NCBI RefSeq assembly: GCF_032062175.1
Contig: NZ_DAMBQK010000001.1
Location: forward strand, 124,001 to 188,000
From: Atlantibacter sp032062175
GTDB taxonomy: Bacteria > Pseudomonadota > Gammaproteobacteria > Enterobacterales > Enterobacteriaceae
DNA length: 64,000 bases
Direction: 5' to 3'
Numbering within the stretch: the first letter of the stretch is position 1; each line of letters starts with the position of its first letter. Below, piece after piece: positions 33,740 to 43,139 of this stretch. Made by a program: the position numbers and the translations under genes. A model generated the notes under the pieces. That model was not told the origin of the DNA and did not search any database. It worked only from the letters and a program-made list of their open reading frames with translations.

Positions 33740-36025
33740 TTAGATTTTGCACGCGCCGCTTTCGCAGCCGTCGTCCTGAATCGACGGGGCCAGATCGTCC
33801 TGCGCATCTTCCGCACCGTCGCGGGTGTTTTGATAGTACAGGGTTTTCACGCCGAATTTATAGGCGGTGAGCAAGTCTTTCAGCAGTTGCTGCATCGGCA
33901 CTTTACCTGACGGGAAGCGGGTCGGGTCATAGTTGGTGTTCGCCGAAATCGACTGGTCGATAAACTTCTGCATGATGCCAACCAGTTGCAGGTAACCGTC
34001 GTTGCCCGGCATTTCCCACAGCAGCTCGTAGTTGTTTTTCAGCAGCTCATAGTCCGGCACCACTTGACGCAGAATGCCGTCTTTGGAGGCTTTAATGCTC
34101 ACGTGGCCGCGCGGCGGCTCAATACCGTTGGTGGCGTTGGAGATCTGCGATGAGGTCTCGGACGGCATCAGCGCGGAGAGCGTGGAGTTACGCAGGCCGT
34201 GGGTTTTGATTGACTCACGCAGGGCTTCCCAGTCCAGATGCAGTTTCTCGCTGGTAATGCCGTCGAGATCCTTTTTATAGGTATCGATCGGCAGAACGCC
34301 CTGGCTGTAAGTGGTTTCGTTGAACCACGGGCACGCGCCTTGCTCTTTCGCCAGCTCGTTAGAGGCTTTCAGCAGGTAGTACTGAATGGCTTCAAACGTT
34401 TTGTGCGTCAGGTTGTTGGCGCTGCCGTCGGAATAACGCACGCCGTGCTTCGCCAGGTAGTAAGCAAAGTTAATCACGCCGATACCCAGGGTACGACGGC
34501 CCATCGCACCGCGTTTGGCCGCCAGAATCGGGTAGTCCTGGTAATCCAGCAGGGCATCGAGCGCGCGCACCGCCAGGGTCGCCAGCTCTTCGAGATCGTC
34601 CAGAGAGTCGATCGCGCCGAGGTTGAACGCCGACAGGGTACACAGGGCGATTTCGCCGTTTTCATCGTTAACGTCTTCCAGCGGTTTGGTCGGCAGGGCG
34701 ATTTCCAGGCACAGGTTGGACTGGCGCACTGGCGCGACAACCGGGTCGAACGGGCTGTGGGTGTTGCAGTGGTCGACGTTCTGGATGTAGATACGGCCAG
34801 TAGAGGCGCGTTCCTGCATCATCAGCGAGAATAGCTCTACCGCTTTAATGCGCTGCTTACGGATGCTGTCGTCTTTTTCATATTTAGTGTACAGGCGTTC
34901 GAACTCGTCCTGATCGGCGAAGAACGCGTCATACAGGCCCGGGACGTCGGACGGACTGAACAGGGTGATCTCTTCACCCTTCAGCAGACGGGTGTACATC
35001 AGCTTGTTGATCTGCACGCCGTAGTCCATGTGACGCACGCGGTTGCCTTCCACGCCACGGTTGTTTTTCAGCACCAGCAGGCTTTCGACTTCCAGATGCC
35101 ACATTGGATAGAACAGCGTTGCCGCACCGCCGCGCACGCCGCCCTGGGAGCAGGATTTCACCGCCGTCTGGAAGTGCTTATAGAACGGGATACAGCCGGT
35201 GTGGAACGCTTCGCCGCCGCGGATCGGGCTGCCCAGCGCACGGATACGGCCCGCGTTGATGCCGATACCGGCGCGCTGGGAAACGTATTTCACAATGGCG
35301 CTGGAGGTGGCGTTGATAGAGTCCAGGCTGTCGCCGCACTCGATCAGCACACAGGAGCTGAACTGGCGGGTTGGGGTGCGCACACCGGACATGATCGGCG
35401 TCGGCAGCGAAATTTTGAACAGCGATACCGCGTCATAGAAACGCTTCACGTAGTCCAGACGGGTTTCACGCGGGTAGTTGGAGAACAGGCAGGCTGCCAC
35501 CAGGATATACAGGAACTGGGCGCTCTCGTAGATTTCACCGGTAACGCGGTTCTGCACCAGGTATTTGCCTTCCAGCTGCTTCACGGCGGCGTAAGAGAAG
35601 TTCATATCGCGCCAGTGATCGATAAAACCGTCCATCTGCTGGAACTCTTCTTCCGTGTAGTCTTCCAGCAGATGACTGTCGTATTTGCCGAGTTCAATCA
35701 TCTTCACAACGTGGTCGTAAAGTTTCGGCGGCTCGAACTGGCCGTAAGCTTTTTTACGCAGGTGGAAAATCGCCAGGCGGGCAGCCAGATACTGGTAGTC
35801 CGGCGCGTCGCGGGAGATCAGATCCGCTGCCGCTTTGATAATGGTTTCATGGATATCGGAAGTCTTGATGCCGTCATAAAACTGAATATGGGAGCGTAAC
35901 TCAACCTGCGAGACCGACACGTTGCTTAACCCTTCCGCAGCCCAGTCGAGGACGCGATGGATTTTATCCAGATTGATACGCTCCTGACCGCCGTCGCGTT
36001 TTGTAACCAGCAGACTCTGATTCAT
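33740..36025 (-). CDS. nrdA: Ribonucleoside-diphosphate reductase 1 subunit alpha
   Basis: NrdA, 761 residues as in E. coli, is the catalytic and allosteric subunit of class Ia ribonucleotide reductase, making deoxynucleotides aerobically. An N-terminal ATP-cone (LLVTKRDGGQERINLDKIHRVL region) is followed by the catalytic barrel with RQFSSCVLIECGDSLDS, NLCLEIALPT and ALCTLSAFNLG cysteine segments. The C-terminal redox tail DDGCESGACKI is intact. The start MNQSLLVTK at 36025 is chosen over an 18-codon upstream extension. Promoter, NrdR and DnaA sites are visible upstream. Confidence 0.98.
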   Translation of the reverse strand: MNQSLLVTKRDGGQERINLDKIHRVLDWAAEGLSNVSVSQVELRSHIQFYDGIKTSDIHETIIKAAADLISRDAPDYQYLAARLAIFHLRKKAYGQFEPPKLYDHVVKMIELGKYDSHLLEDYTEEEFQQMDGFIDHWRDMNFSYAAVKQLEGKYLVQNRVTGEIYESAQFLYILVAACLFSNYPRETRLDYVKRFYDAVSLFKISLPTPIMSGVRTPTRQFSSCVLIECGDSLDSINATSSAIVKYVSQRAGIGINAGRIRALGSPIRGGEAFHTGCIPFYKHFQTAVKSCSQGGVRGGAATLFYPMWHLEVESLLVLKNNRGVEGNRVRHMDYGVQINKLMYTRLLKGEEITLFSPSDVPGLYDAFFADQDEFERLYTKYEKDDSIRKQRIKAVELFSLMMQERASTGRIYIQNVDHCNTHSPFDPVVAPVRQSNLCLEIALPTKPLEDVNDENGEIALCTLSAFNLGAIDSLDDLEELATLAVRALDALLDYQDYPILAAKRGAMGRRTLGIGVINFAYYLAKHGVRYSDGSANNLTHKTFEAIQYYLLKASNELAKEQGACPWFNETTYSQGVLPIDTYKKDLDGITSEKLHLDWEALRESIKTHGLRNSTLSALMPSETSSQISNATNGIEPPRGHVSIKASKDGILRQVVPDYELLKNNYELLWEMPGNDGYLQLVGIMQKFIDQSISANTNYDPTRFPSGKVPMQQLLKDLLTAYKFGVKTLYYQNTRDGAEDAQDDLAPSIQDDGCESGACKI

Positions 36026-36071
36026 GTTTACCTGTCCGTGAATGTCCGTGAAAAAAGAAATATCCCCCCGT

Positions 36072-36111
36072 TTATCCACAATCTGGCTTTTGTGGCTAAG
36101 CCTGTGGATAA
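36072..36111. promoter_or_regulatory. Two perfect inverted DnaA boxes upstream of nrdA
   Basis: TTATCCACA occurs at 36072-36080 and its exact reverse complement at 36103-36111. Both match the strongest DnaA-box consensus. DnaA is known to regulate nrdAB in E. coli. They lie between the predicted transcription start and the coding region. Confidence 0.8.
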
Positions 36112-36158
36112 ATACTATATATGGGGGCTATGAGATAAGTGAGACGCTATATGGTGAG
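36112..36158. promoter_or_regulatory. Paired NrdR-box-like sites at the nrdA promoter
   Basis: Two sequences built on CTATAT (about 36112-36127 and 36143-36158) resemble the NrdR box acaCtAtATatAGtGt and are spaced about 31 bp centre to centre, i.e. three helical turns, as is typical of NrdR targets. They lie directly downstream of the -10 element, a position that suits repression. Confidence 0.6.
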
Positions 36159-36159
36159 T

Positions 36160-36187
36160 ATTCTAGTAGGGAATCTTTTCAGAACAA
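36160..36187 (-). promoter_or_regulatory. Predicted nrdA promoter
   Basis: On the minus strand TTGTTC (36187-36182) and TAGAAT (36165-36160) are spaced by 16 bp. The start site would fall within the first NrdR-like box. The remaining upstream part of this 348-nt gap (36188-36330) shows no gene; E. coli has the autotransporter gene yfaL at this position, absent here. Confidence 0.6.
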
Positions 36188-36330
36188 GGGTTGATTTTGA
36201 TGTTAATTTGCGGTTACGAAACGCAGTTTTTGGCTAAGTGCAGGTGTCATAAGGCCTAAGGGTTCTGTCAATAACTTAGAAAAAAAATTCAAAATTTGAT
36301 CGAGTGCCGATTTCCTGGTCGCTAAAGTGA

Positions 36331-36355
36331 ATTGCGCAACGGGATGCTGCGCAAT
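36331..36355 (-). terminator. Hairpin downstream of ubiG
   Basis: ATTGCGCA and TGCGCAAT form an 8-bp stem about 20 nt after the ubiG stop, with a 9-nt loop. There is no U tract on the minus strand, so its role as terminator is uncertain. Confidence 0.4.
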
Positions 36356-36373
36356 CATGGGAACAAAAAGCGA

Positions 36374-37108
36374 TTACTGATTCTGATTTTTCGCCTGGGT
36401 GTGCAACATATAATTCACATCTACCCCTGGGCCAAGGCTAAAACGGTTGGTCAACGGGTTAAAATGTAACCCGGTCATGTGGCGTTCCTGAAGCGGTGTG
36501 TTATCCACCCAGTTCAGCAGTTCGGCAGGCTTGATAAATTTCTTAATATCGTGGGTGCCTTTGGGCACCATGCGCAGAATGTATTCAGCGCCAACCACCG
36601 CCATCAGCCAGGACTTGCCGTTGCGGTTGAGCGTGGAAAAGAACACGTGGCCGCCGGGCTTCACTAACTGGGCGCAGGCGTGGACCACCGAAGCCGGGTC
36701 CGGCACGTGCTCCAGCATCTCCATGCAGGTCACCACGTCATATTTTTGTGGGTGCTTTGCCGCATGATCTTCCACGGTTTCCTGAACGTAATCCACCGCC
36801 ACGCCGCTTTCCAGCGCATGTAAACGCGCCACCTGTAGCGGCTCTGCGCCCATATCCAGCCCGGTCACGGTCGCGCCCTGGCGCGACATGCTCTCGCTCA
36901 GGATACCGCCGCCGCAGCCGACGTCCAGTACGGTTTTGCCAAACAGGCCGCCTGCGCGCTCGGTGATATAGCCCAGGCGCAGCGGGTTAATGCGGTGCAG
37001 GGGCTTGAACTCGCCTTCGGTGTCCCACCACTGGGAGGCCACGGCTTCAAATTTGGCGATTTCGCCCCGATCGACGTTATGTGCAACCGGCGGTTTTTCG
37101 GCATTCAT
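36374..37108 (-). CDS. ubiG: Ubiquinone biosynthesis O-methyltransferase
   Basis: UbiG, 244 residues, carries out both O-methylation steps in ubiquinone synthesis. It is a class I SAM-dependent methyltransferase: motif I is VLDVGCGGGILSE near residue 60, and motif II/III lies around DVVTCMEMLEHVPDP. The N-terminus (DRGEIAKFEAVASQWWDTEGEFKPLHRINP) is typical of the family. It is divergent from gyrA, and a TATACT -10-like element faces it at 37148-37143. Confidence 0.97.
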   Translation of the reverse strand: MNAEKPPVAHNVDRGEIAKFEAVASQWWDTEGEFKPLHRINPLRLGYITERAGGLFGKTVLDVGCGGGILSESMSRQGATVTGLDMGAEPLQVARLHALESGVAVDYVQETVEDHAAKHPQKYDVVTCMEMLEHVPDPASVVHACAQLVKPGGHVFFSTLNRNGKSWLMAVVGAEYILRMVPKGTHDIKKFIKPAELLNWVDNTPLQERHMTGLHFNPLTNRFSLGPGVDVNYMLHTQAKNQNQ

Positions 37109-37216
37109 CAGCGCTACTACTCCTTTGTTCTCAATTAGGTCGAGTATAACAGGCGAAGGCGGCTAATAAACCCTTCGCGCCGGTCATTCGACTTACCGGA
37201 ATCAGGCGTACTGTGT

Positions 37217-37222
37217 TATAAT
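37217..37222 (+). promoter_or_regulatory. gyrA promoter -10 element
   Basis: A perfect TATAAT lies 45 nt before the gyrA start. The sequence 17 bp upstream (TACCGG) is a poor -35, in keeping with the supercoiling-sensitive gyrA promoters known in E. coli, where relaxation raises transcription. Confidence 0.65.
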
Positions 37223-37266
37223 TTCCGACCTTTGATTCCGGGACACAGTAGAGGGATAACGGTCAG

Positions 37267-39903
37267 ATGAGCGACCTTGCCAGAGAAATTACACCGGTCA
37301 ACATTGAGGAAGAGCTGAAGAGCTCGTATCTGGATTACGCGATGTCGGTTATTGTCGGCCGCGCGCTTCCGGATGTCCGAGATGGCCTGAAGCCGGTACA
37401 CCGTCGCGTACTTTACGCCATGAACGTTTTAGGCAATGACTGGAATAAAGCCTACAAAAAATCCGCGCGTGTCGTGGGTGACGTCATCGGTAAATACCAC
37501 CCCCATGGTGACTCCGCGGTTTATGACACTATCGTTCGTATGGCGCAGCCGTTTTCCCTGCGTTATATGCTGGTCGACGGCCAGGGTAACTTCGGCTCCG
37601 TGGACGGCGACTCCGCCGCAGCGATGCGTTACACCGAAATCCGCATGTCGAAAATCGCCCATGAATTAATGGCCGATCTCGACAAGGAAACCGTTGATTT
37701 CGTCGATAACTATGACGGCACGGAAAAAATCCCTGACGTCATGCCGACCAAAATTCCGAATTTGTTGGTTAACGGCTCCTCCGGTATCGCGGTAGGCATG
37801 GCGACTAACATTCCGCCGCACAACCTCACCGAGGTGATCAACGGCTGCCTGGCCTATATCGACGATGAAGACATCAGCGTTGAAGGCCTGATGGAACACA
37901 TTCCGGGCCCTGATTTCCCGACCGCCGCCATCATCAATGGCCGGCGCGGTATTGAAGAGGCGTACCGCACCGGTCGCGGCAAGATTTATATTCGCGCCCG
38001 CGCTGAAGTCGAAGCGGATGCGAAAACTGGCCGTGAAACCATCATCGTGCATGAAATTCCGTACCAGGTGAACAAAGCGCGCCTGATTGAGAAGATTGCC
38101 GAGCTGGTGAAGGACAAACGCGTTGAGGGCATCAGCGCGCTGCGTGACGAGTCTGATAAAGACGGGATGCGCATCGTGATTGAAATCAAACGCGACTCGG
38201 TGGGCGAGGTTGTCCTGAACAACCTGTATTCCCAGACTCAGCTTCAGGTCTCCTTCGGCATCAACATGGTGGCATTGCACCATGGTCAGCCGAAGATCAT
38301 GACCCTGAAAGAGATCCTGTCGGCGTTTGTGCGTCACCGCCGTGAAGTGGTGACCCGCCGTACCATTTTTGAACTGCGTAAAGCCCGCGACCGTGCGCAC
38401 ATCTTAGAAGCACTGGCGATTGCGCTGGCAAACATCGACCCGATTATCGAGCTGATTCGCCGTGCGCCGACCCCGGCGGAAGCGAAAGCAGGCCTGATTG
38501 CCCAGCCGTGGGATTTGGGCAACGTGAAAGCGATGCTGGAAGGCGCGGGCGATGATGCCGCGCGTCCGGAGTGGCTGGAGCCGGAATACGGTATACGCGA
38601 TGGCAAATACTGGCTGACCGAGCAACAGGCCCAGGCGATCCTCGACCTGCGTCTGCAAAAACTCACCGGCCTTGAGCATGAAAAACTGCTCGACGAGTAC
38701 AAAGAGCTGCTGACCCAGATCGCCGAGCTGCTGCACATTTTGGGCAGCGCCGACCGTCTGATGGAAGTGATCCGCGAAGAGCTGGAGCTGGTGCGCGATC
38801 AGTTCGGCGACAAACGCCGTACCGAAATCACCGCCAACACCGCTGATATCAACATTGAAGATCTGATCAGCCAGGAAGACGTGGTAGTCACCCTGTCGCA
38901 TCAGGGCTATGTGAAGTATCAGCCGCTGACCGATTACGAGGCGCAGCGCCGTGGCGGTAAAGGCAAGTCTGCCGCACGTATTAAAGAAGAAGACTTTATC
39001 GACCGCCTGCTGGTGGCCAACACCCACGACACCATCCTGTGCTTCTCAAGCCGGGGCCGTCTGTACTGGATGAAGGTTTACCAACTGCCGGAAGCGAGCC
39101 GTGGTGCGCGTGGCCGCCCGATCGTCAACTTGCTGCCGCTGGAAGCCAACGAACGTATCACCGCGATCCTGCCGGTGCGCGAGTATGCCGAAGGCGTCAA
39201 CGTGTTTATGGCGACCGCCAGCGGCACCGTGAAGAAAACCGCGCTTAAAGAATTCAGCCGTCCGCGTACTGCGGGCATCATCGCCGTCAATCTTAATGAA
39301 GGCGATGAGCTGATCGGTGTGGATCTGACCTCCGGTAGCGATGAAGTGATGCTGTTCTCCGCGCAGGGCAAAGTGGTGCGCTTCAAAGACGACGCGGTGC
39401 GTCCGATGGGCCGTACCGCCACCGGCGTACGCGGTATCCGTCTGATGGACGGCGACAGCGTGGTATCGCTGATCGTGCCGCGCGGTGAAGGTGCCATCCT
39501 GACCGTGACGCAAAACGGCTATGGTAAACGCACGGCGGCGGATGAGTATCCGACCAAGTCGCGCGCCACCAAAGGCGTTATCTCAATTAAAGTCACCGAG
39601 CGTAATGGTCCGGTGGTCGGCGCAGTTCAGGTCGATGATTGCGACCAGATCATGATGATCACCGATGCCGGTACTTTAGTACGTACCCGCGTATCGGAAA
39701 TCAGCGTGGTGGGCCGTAACACCCAGGGCGTGATCCTGATCCGTACCGCGGAAGATGAAAACGTGGTGGGCCTGCAACGTGTTGCCGAGCCGGTGGATGA
39801 CGAAGAGCTGGACAGCATCGACGGTAGCGTCGCAGAAGGCGATGATGAAATCGCGCCGGAAGCGGACAACGACGATGATGCGGCTGACGACGCTGAAGAG
39901 TAA
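37267..39903 (+). CDS. gyrA: DNA gyrase subunit A
   Basis: GyrA, 878 residues, is the DNA-cleaving subunit of gyrase. The catalytic tyrosine is Tyr122 (AAMRYTEIRM). The quinolone-resistance region reads HPHGDSAVYDTIVRMAQ, with wild-type Ser83 and Asp87. The C-terminal beta-pinwheel that wraps DNA includes the GyrA box (QRRGGKGKS near residue 560). The protein ends in an acidic tail rich in Asp and Glu. An AGAGGGATAA ribosome site precedes the ATG. Confidence 0.99.
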   Translation: MSDLAREITPVNIEEELKSSYLDYAMSVIVGRALPDVRDGLKPVHRRVLYAMNVLGNDWNKAYKKSARVVGDVIGKYHPHGDSAVYDTIVRMAQPFSLRYMLVDGQGNFGSVDGDSAAAMRYTEIRMSKIAHELMADLDKETVDFVDNYDGTEKIPDVMPTKIPNLLVNGSSGIAVGMATNIPPHNLTEVINGCLAYIDDEDISVEGLMEHIPGPDFPTAAIINGRRGIEEAYRTGRGKIYIRARAEVEADAKTGRETIIVHEIPYQVNKARLIEKIAELVKDKRVEGISALRDESDKDGMRIVIEIKRDSVGEVVLNNLYSQTQLQVSFGINMVALHHGQPKIMTLKEILSAFVRHRREVVTRRTIFELRKARDRAHILEALAIALANIDPIIELIRRAPTPAEAKAGLIAQPWDLGNVKAMLEGAGDDAARPEWLEPEYGIRDGKYWLTEQQAQAILDLRLQKLTGLEHEKLLDEYKELLTQIAELLHILGSADRLMEVIREELELVRDQFGDKRRTEITANTADINIEDLISQEDVVVTLSHQGYVKYQPLTDYEAQRRGGKGKSAARIKEEDFIDRLLVANTHDTILCFSSRGRLYWMKVYQLPEASRGARGRPIVNLLPLEANERITAILPVREYAEGVNVFMATASGTVKKTALKEFSRPRTAGIIAVNLNEGDELIGVDLTSGSDEVMLFSAQGKVVRFKDDAVRPMGRTATGVRGIRLMDGDSVVSLIVPRGEGAILTVTQNGYGKRTAADEYPTKSRATKGVISIKVTERNGPVVGAVQVDDCDQIMMITDAGTLVRTRVSEISVVGRNTQGVILIRTAEDENVVGLQRVAEPVDDEELDSIDGSVAEGDDEIAPEADNDDDAADDAEE

Positions 39904-39924
39904 TCATTAGCAGCCAAAAGCAAC

Positions 39925-39951
39925 AAGGGCCGGATATTCCGGCCCTTTTTT
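39925..39951 (+). terminator. Intrinsic terminator of gyrA
   Basis: AAGGGCCGG (39925-39933) pairs with CCGGCCCTT (39939-39947) around an ATATT loop and runs into six T residues, just before the convergent atoB stop. Confidence 0.92.
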
Positions 39952-39952
39952 A

Positions 39953-41137
39953 TTAGTTCATCCTTTCAACAATCATCGCAATGCCTTGCCCGCCTCCGAT
40001 GCACAGTGTCGCCAGTCCGAGAGTCTTATCCCGCGCCGCCAGGGCGTGGAGCAGGGTGACCAGAATCCGCGCGCCGCTGGCTCCGATGGGGTGGCCCAGG
40101 GCAATCGCCCCGCCGTTGACGTTCACCTTCTCCCTATCAAAATCCAGCAATTGGCCAACCGCAAGGAACTGCGCGGCAAAGGCTTCGTTGGCTTCGATTA
40201 AATCGATATCCGCCAGCGTTAACCCGGTTTGCTGCAACACGTTTTGCGTCGCAGGCACCGGACCGAGGCCCATCATCGACGGCGCAACGCCGCCACTGGC
40301 AAAGCCACGAATACGCGCTAACGGCGTTAAGCCCGCCGCGCGCGCGGCGTCTTCGTCCATCACCACCAGCGCCGCCGCGCCGTCGTTTATTCCCGAGGCG
40401 TTTCCGGCTGTCACGGTGCCATTTTTATCGAATGCCGGGCGTAGCGACGACAGCCCGTCCAGCGTGGTGCCCGCTTTAGGGAACTCATCGACGGCGAACT
40501 GGCTTTCCGCTTTACGGCTTTTCACCGTCACCGGCACGATTTCCCTGGCGAATGCGCCAGATTCAATCGCGGCCTGCGCTTTTTGTTGAGAATGCAGCGC
40601 GGCTTGATCCTGCATCGCGCGCGTGATGCCGTGGGCTTTCGCGACGTTTTCCGCCGTGATGCCCATATGGTAGCCTTCTGTGGCGCACATCAGGCCATCA
40701 CGCAGGATCACATCCGAAAGTTCACCGTCGCCCAACCGGTAGCCCCAGCGCGCTTTCGCGTTCAGCAGATAGGGCGCCAGGCTCATGTTTTCCATCCCGC
40801 CGGCTACCAGCGCCTTCGCCTGGCCTGCCTGAATCGCCAGCGCCGCCAGCGCCACGCTTTTCAGCCCCGACCCGCACACTTTATTCACTGTAAAACCGCA
40901 GACCGATTCCGGTAAACCCGCTTTCAGCAGCGCCTGACGCGCCGGGTTTTGCCCCAGTCCGGCCTGTAATACGTTACCCATGATGGCTTCGTCAATCGGC
41001 TGCCCGTCCAGCCCGGCGCGGTGTAGCGCTTCCCGAATGACGGTTGCCCCTAAATCTACCGCGCTGACGCCTGCCAGTGCACCATTGAAGCTGCCCATCG
41101 CCGTACGTACGGCGCTGACAATAACGGCATTTTTCAT
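39953..41137 (-). CDS. atoB: Acetyl-CoA C-acetyltransferase
   Basis: AtoB, 394 residues, is a thiolase splitting acetoacetyl-CoA into two acetyl-CoA, the last step of acetoacetate use. The catalytic residues are visible: nucleophile Cys in VCGSGLKSVAL (near 88), His in GHPIGASGARI (near 350) and the acid/base Cys in LCIGGGQGIAM (near 380). It is the last gene of atoDAEB, 24 nt after atoE. Confidence 0.97.
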   Translation of the reverse strand: MKNAVIVSAVRTAMGSFNGALAGVSAVDLGATVIREALHRAGLDGQPIDEAIMGNVLQAGLGQNPARQALLKAGLPESVCGFTVNKVCGSGLKSVALAALAIQAGQAKALVAGGMENMSLAPYLLNAKARWGYRLGDGELSDVILRDGLMCATEGYHMGITAENVAKAHGITRAMQDQAALHSQQKAQAAIESGAFAREIVPVTVKSRKAESQFAVDEFPKAGTTLDGLSSLRPAFDKNGTVTAGNASGINDGAAALVVMDEDAARAAGLTPLARIRGFASGGVAPSMMGLGPVPATQNVLQQTGLTLADIDLIEANEAFAAQFLAVGQLLDFDREKVNVNGGAIALGHPIGASGARILVTLLHALAARDKTLGLATLCIGGGQGIAMIVERMN

Positions 41138-41161
41138 GTTCGATTCCTTTTTAAAGTGACG

Positions 41162-42484
41162 TTAAAACAGCGTCAGCCCGATGACGAAGATGACACCAGA
41201 GAACAGCAGGGCGGTGATGCAGTAACCCATGATGTCGCGCACCCCGAGGCCCGCAATAGCCAGTGCCGGTAAGGCCCAGAACGGCTGCGCCATGTTCATC
41301 CACTGCTCGCCGTAGGCGATAGCCATCACGGATTTACCCAGGTCGGCACCCAGCGCCTGGGCGGCAGGCATCACAAACGGTCCCTGGATCACCCAGTGAC
41401 CGCCGCCTGACGGCACGGCAAAGTTGATCAGCGCGGAGCTGAAGAAAGTCATTACCGGGAAGGTGTCTTTATTAGCGACGTTGATGAAGAACTCGGTAAT
41501 CAGACCGCCGAGGCCGGAGTGTTCCATCATCAACTGGATCCCGGCATAGAACGGGAACTGCACCAGAATGCCTGCGGTGCTGCGGGCGGCTGCGACAATG
41601 GCGCGCATATAGGCCATCGGGGTTTTGTGCAGCAGTAGACCGACAATCATAAACATCATGTTGACGGTGTTGATGGTGATGTTGAACCCTTTCTCAGCGA
41701 AGTAGAAACCGAGGTAAACAATCCCCAACGCACCGATAATCAGCGCCAGAATGCGGCTCTCTTCCAGGCGTTCCGACGGCGGCGCGTCTTTCGGCAGCAC
41801 TTTCTGGAAATCCGGCTCTTCCATCAGCAGTTTCGGATCGACAGACATCACATCGCCCGCTTTCGGCATCATCAGGCGGGTAACGAACGGCATCACCGCA
41901 ATCAGGCCCAGGGTGATGAAAATATTGAAGCCTGCAAACAGCGTCTGGCCAACCGGCACCAGCCCGGCGATATGCTCAACCGGGTTGCCCGGCGTGGCGG
42001 CGAGTAAGGGCATCGAACCCGAAAAACCGCCACCCCAGGTCAGAAAGCCGATATAGGCGCAGGCGATTAACAGCGGATAGTCTGAACCCGGTACGCGGCG
42101 GGCCACTTCCCGGGCGAACATCGCGCCGACCACCAGGCCAAAGCCCCAGTTAATCACGCAGGCGACGGAGCCAAAAAAGGTCACCAGCATCACGCCCTGC
42201 ACCGGTGTACGGGCCGCTGACGCGGCGGTACGCAGGATTTTTTTCACCGGGCCGGAGCTGGCCAGCGCGTGGCCGGTTACGATAATCAGCGCCATCTGCA
42301 TGCCGAAGGCCAGCAGATTCCAGAAGCCGTCGCCCCACATTTTCACCATATCGAGCGGGGTGTGCGGCGTCAGCCACAGGGCGATGCCAAAGGTGATTAA
42401 CGTCAGCAGCATGGCGAAAATCAGCGGGTCCGGGAGATAGCGGCTGACCAGGCGTGTCATCAGGCGGGAAATGCGGCCAATCAT
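41162..42484 (-). CDS. atoE: Short-chain fatty acid transporter
   Basis: AtoE, 440 residues, is an inner-membrane transporter for short-chain fatty acids and acetoacetate. It has about ten hydrophobic helices, an N-terminal segment ending in SRYLPDPLIFAMLLTLITFG, and conserved glycine-rich loops such as FLTWGGGFSGSMPLLAATPGN and FAVPSGGGHWVIQGPF. The start overlaps the atoA stop by 4 nt. Confidence 0.95.
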   Translation of the reverse strand: MIGRISRLMTRLVSRYLPDPLIFAMLLTLITFGIALWLTPHTPLDMVKMWGDGFWNLLAFGMQMALIIVTGHALASSGPVKKILRTAASAARTPVQGVMLVTFFGSVACVINWGFGLVVGAMFAREVARRVPGSDYPLLIACAYIGFLTWGGGFSGSMPLLAATPGNPVEHIAGLVPVGQTLFAGFNIFITLGLIAVMPFVTRLMMPKAGDVMSVDPKLLMEEPDFQKVLPKDAPPSERLEESRILALIIGALGIVYLGFYFAEKGFNITINTVNMMFMIVGLLLHKTPMAYMRAIVAAARSTAGILVQFPFYAGIQLMMEHSGLGGLITEFFINVANKDTFPVMTFFSSALINFAVPSGGGHWVIQGPFVMPAAQALGADLGKSVMAIAYGEQWMNMAQPFWALPALAIAGLGVRDIMGYCITALLFSGVIFVIGLTLF

Positions 42485-43137
42485 GACGCACCTCGCTCAG
42501 CCATGGTTTTCAGGCCGCTGGTTACAGAGAACTCCGCTTCGGTGCGGGCGCGAACGGTGTCGACATCCACGCCTGGCGCGGTTTCGATAAGCCACATTTT
42601 GCCATCGATAAACTCAAATACCGCCAGTTCGGTAACCAGCATATTGACCGCATGTTGCGCGGTAAGCGGCATGGTGCAGTGACGCAGGATTTTTGCCGAG
42701 CCGTCTTTGGCGCAGTGCTCCATGGCGATAATCACTTTGCGCGCGCCGGTCACCAGATCCATCGCGCCGCCCATACCAGGCACCATTTTCCCCGGCACGA
42801 CCCAGTTCGCCAGATTGGCGTCCTGATCGACCTGTAATCCGCCCAGTACGCAGGCATCCACATGGCCGCCGCGGATCAGGGCAAAGGACATGGCGCTGTC
42901 GAATATCGCCGCGCCAGGCAGAATGCCGCACGGCTGCCCGCCCGCATTCACCAGGTCCGGGTGTTGTTCGGTCACCGGGCCGAGGCCAAGAAAACCGTTT
43001 TCAGATTGCAGCGTGATATGCACATCGCCAGGTAAAAAGTTCGCGACCAGCGTGGGTAAACCAATCCCCAGGTTAACGATGTCGCCATCGTTGAGTTCCA
43101 GCGCCACGCGGCGCGCAATACGTTGTTTAGCATCCAT
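42481..43137 (-). CDS. atoA: Acetate CoA-transferase subunit beta
   Basis: AtoA, 218 residues, is the beta subunit of the CoA-transferase that moves CoA from acetyl-CoA to acetoacetate. The catalytic glutamate of class I CoA transferases lies in QSENGFLGLG near residue 46. It starts 2 nt after the atoD stop and overlaps atoE, so the whole operon is tightly packed. It partners with AtoD in an alpha2-beta2 enzyme. Confidence 0.96.
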   Translation of the reverse strand: MDAKQRIARRVALELNDGDIVNLGIGLPTLVANFLPGDVHITLQSENGFLGLGPVTEQHPDLVNAGGQPCGILPGAAIFDSAMSFALIRGGHVDACVLGGLQVDQDANLANWVVPGKMVPGMGGAMDLVTGARKVIIAMEHCAKDGSAKILRHCTMPLTAQHAVNMLVTELAVFEFIDGKMWLIETAPGVDVDTVRARTEAEFSVTSGLKTMAERGAS

Positions 43138-43139
43138 GA

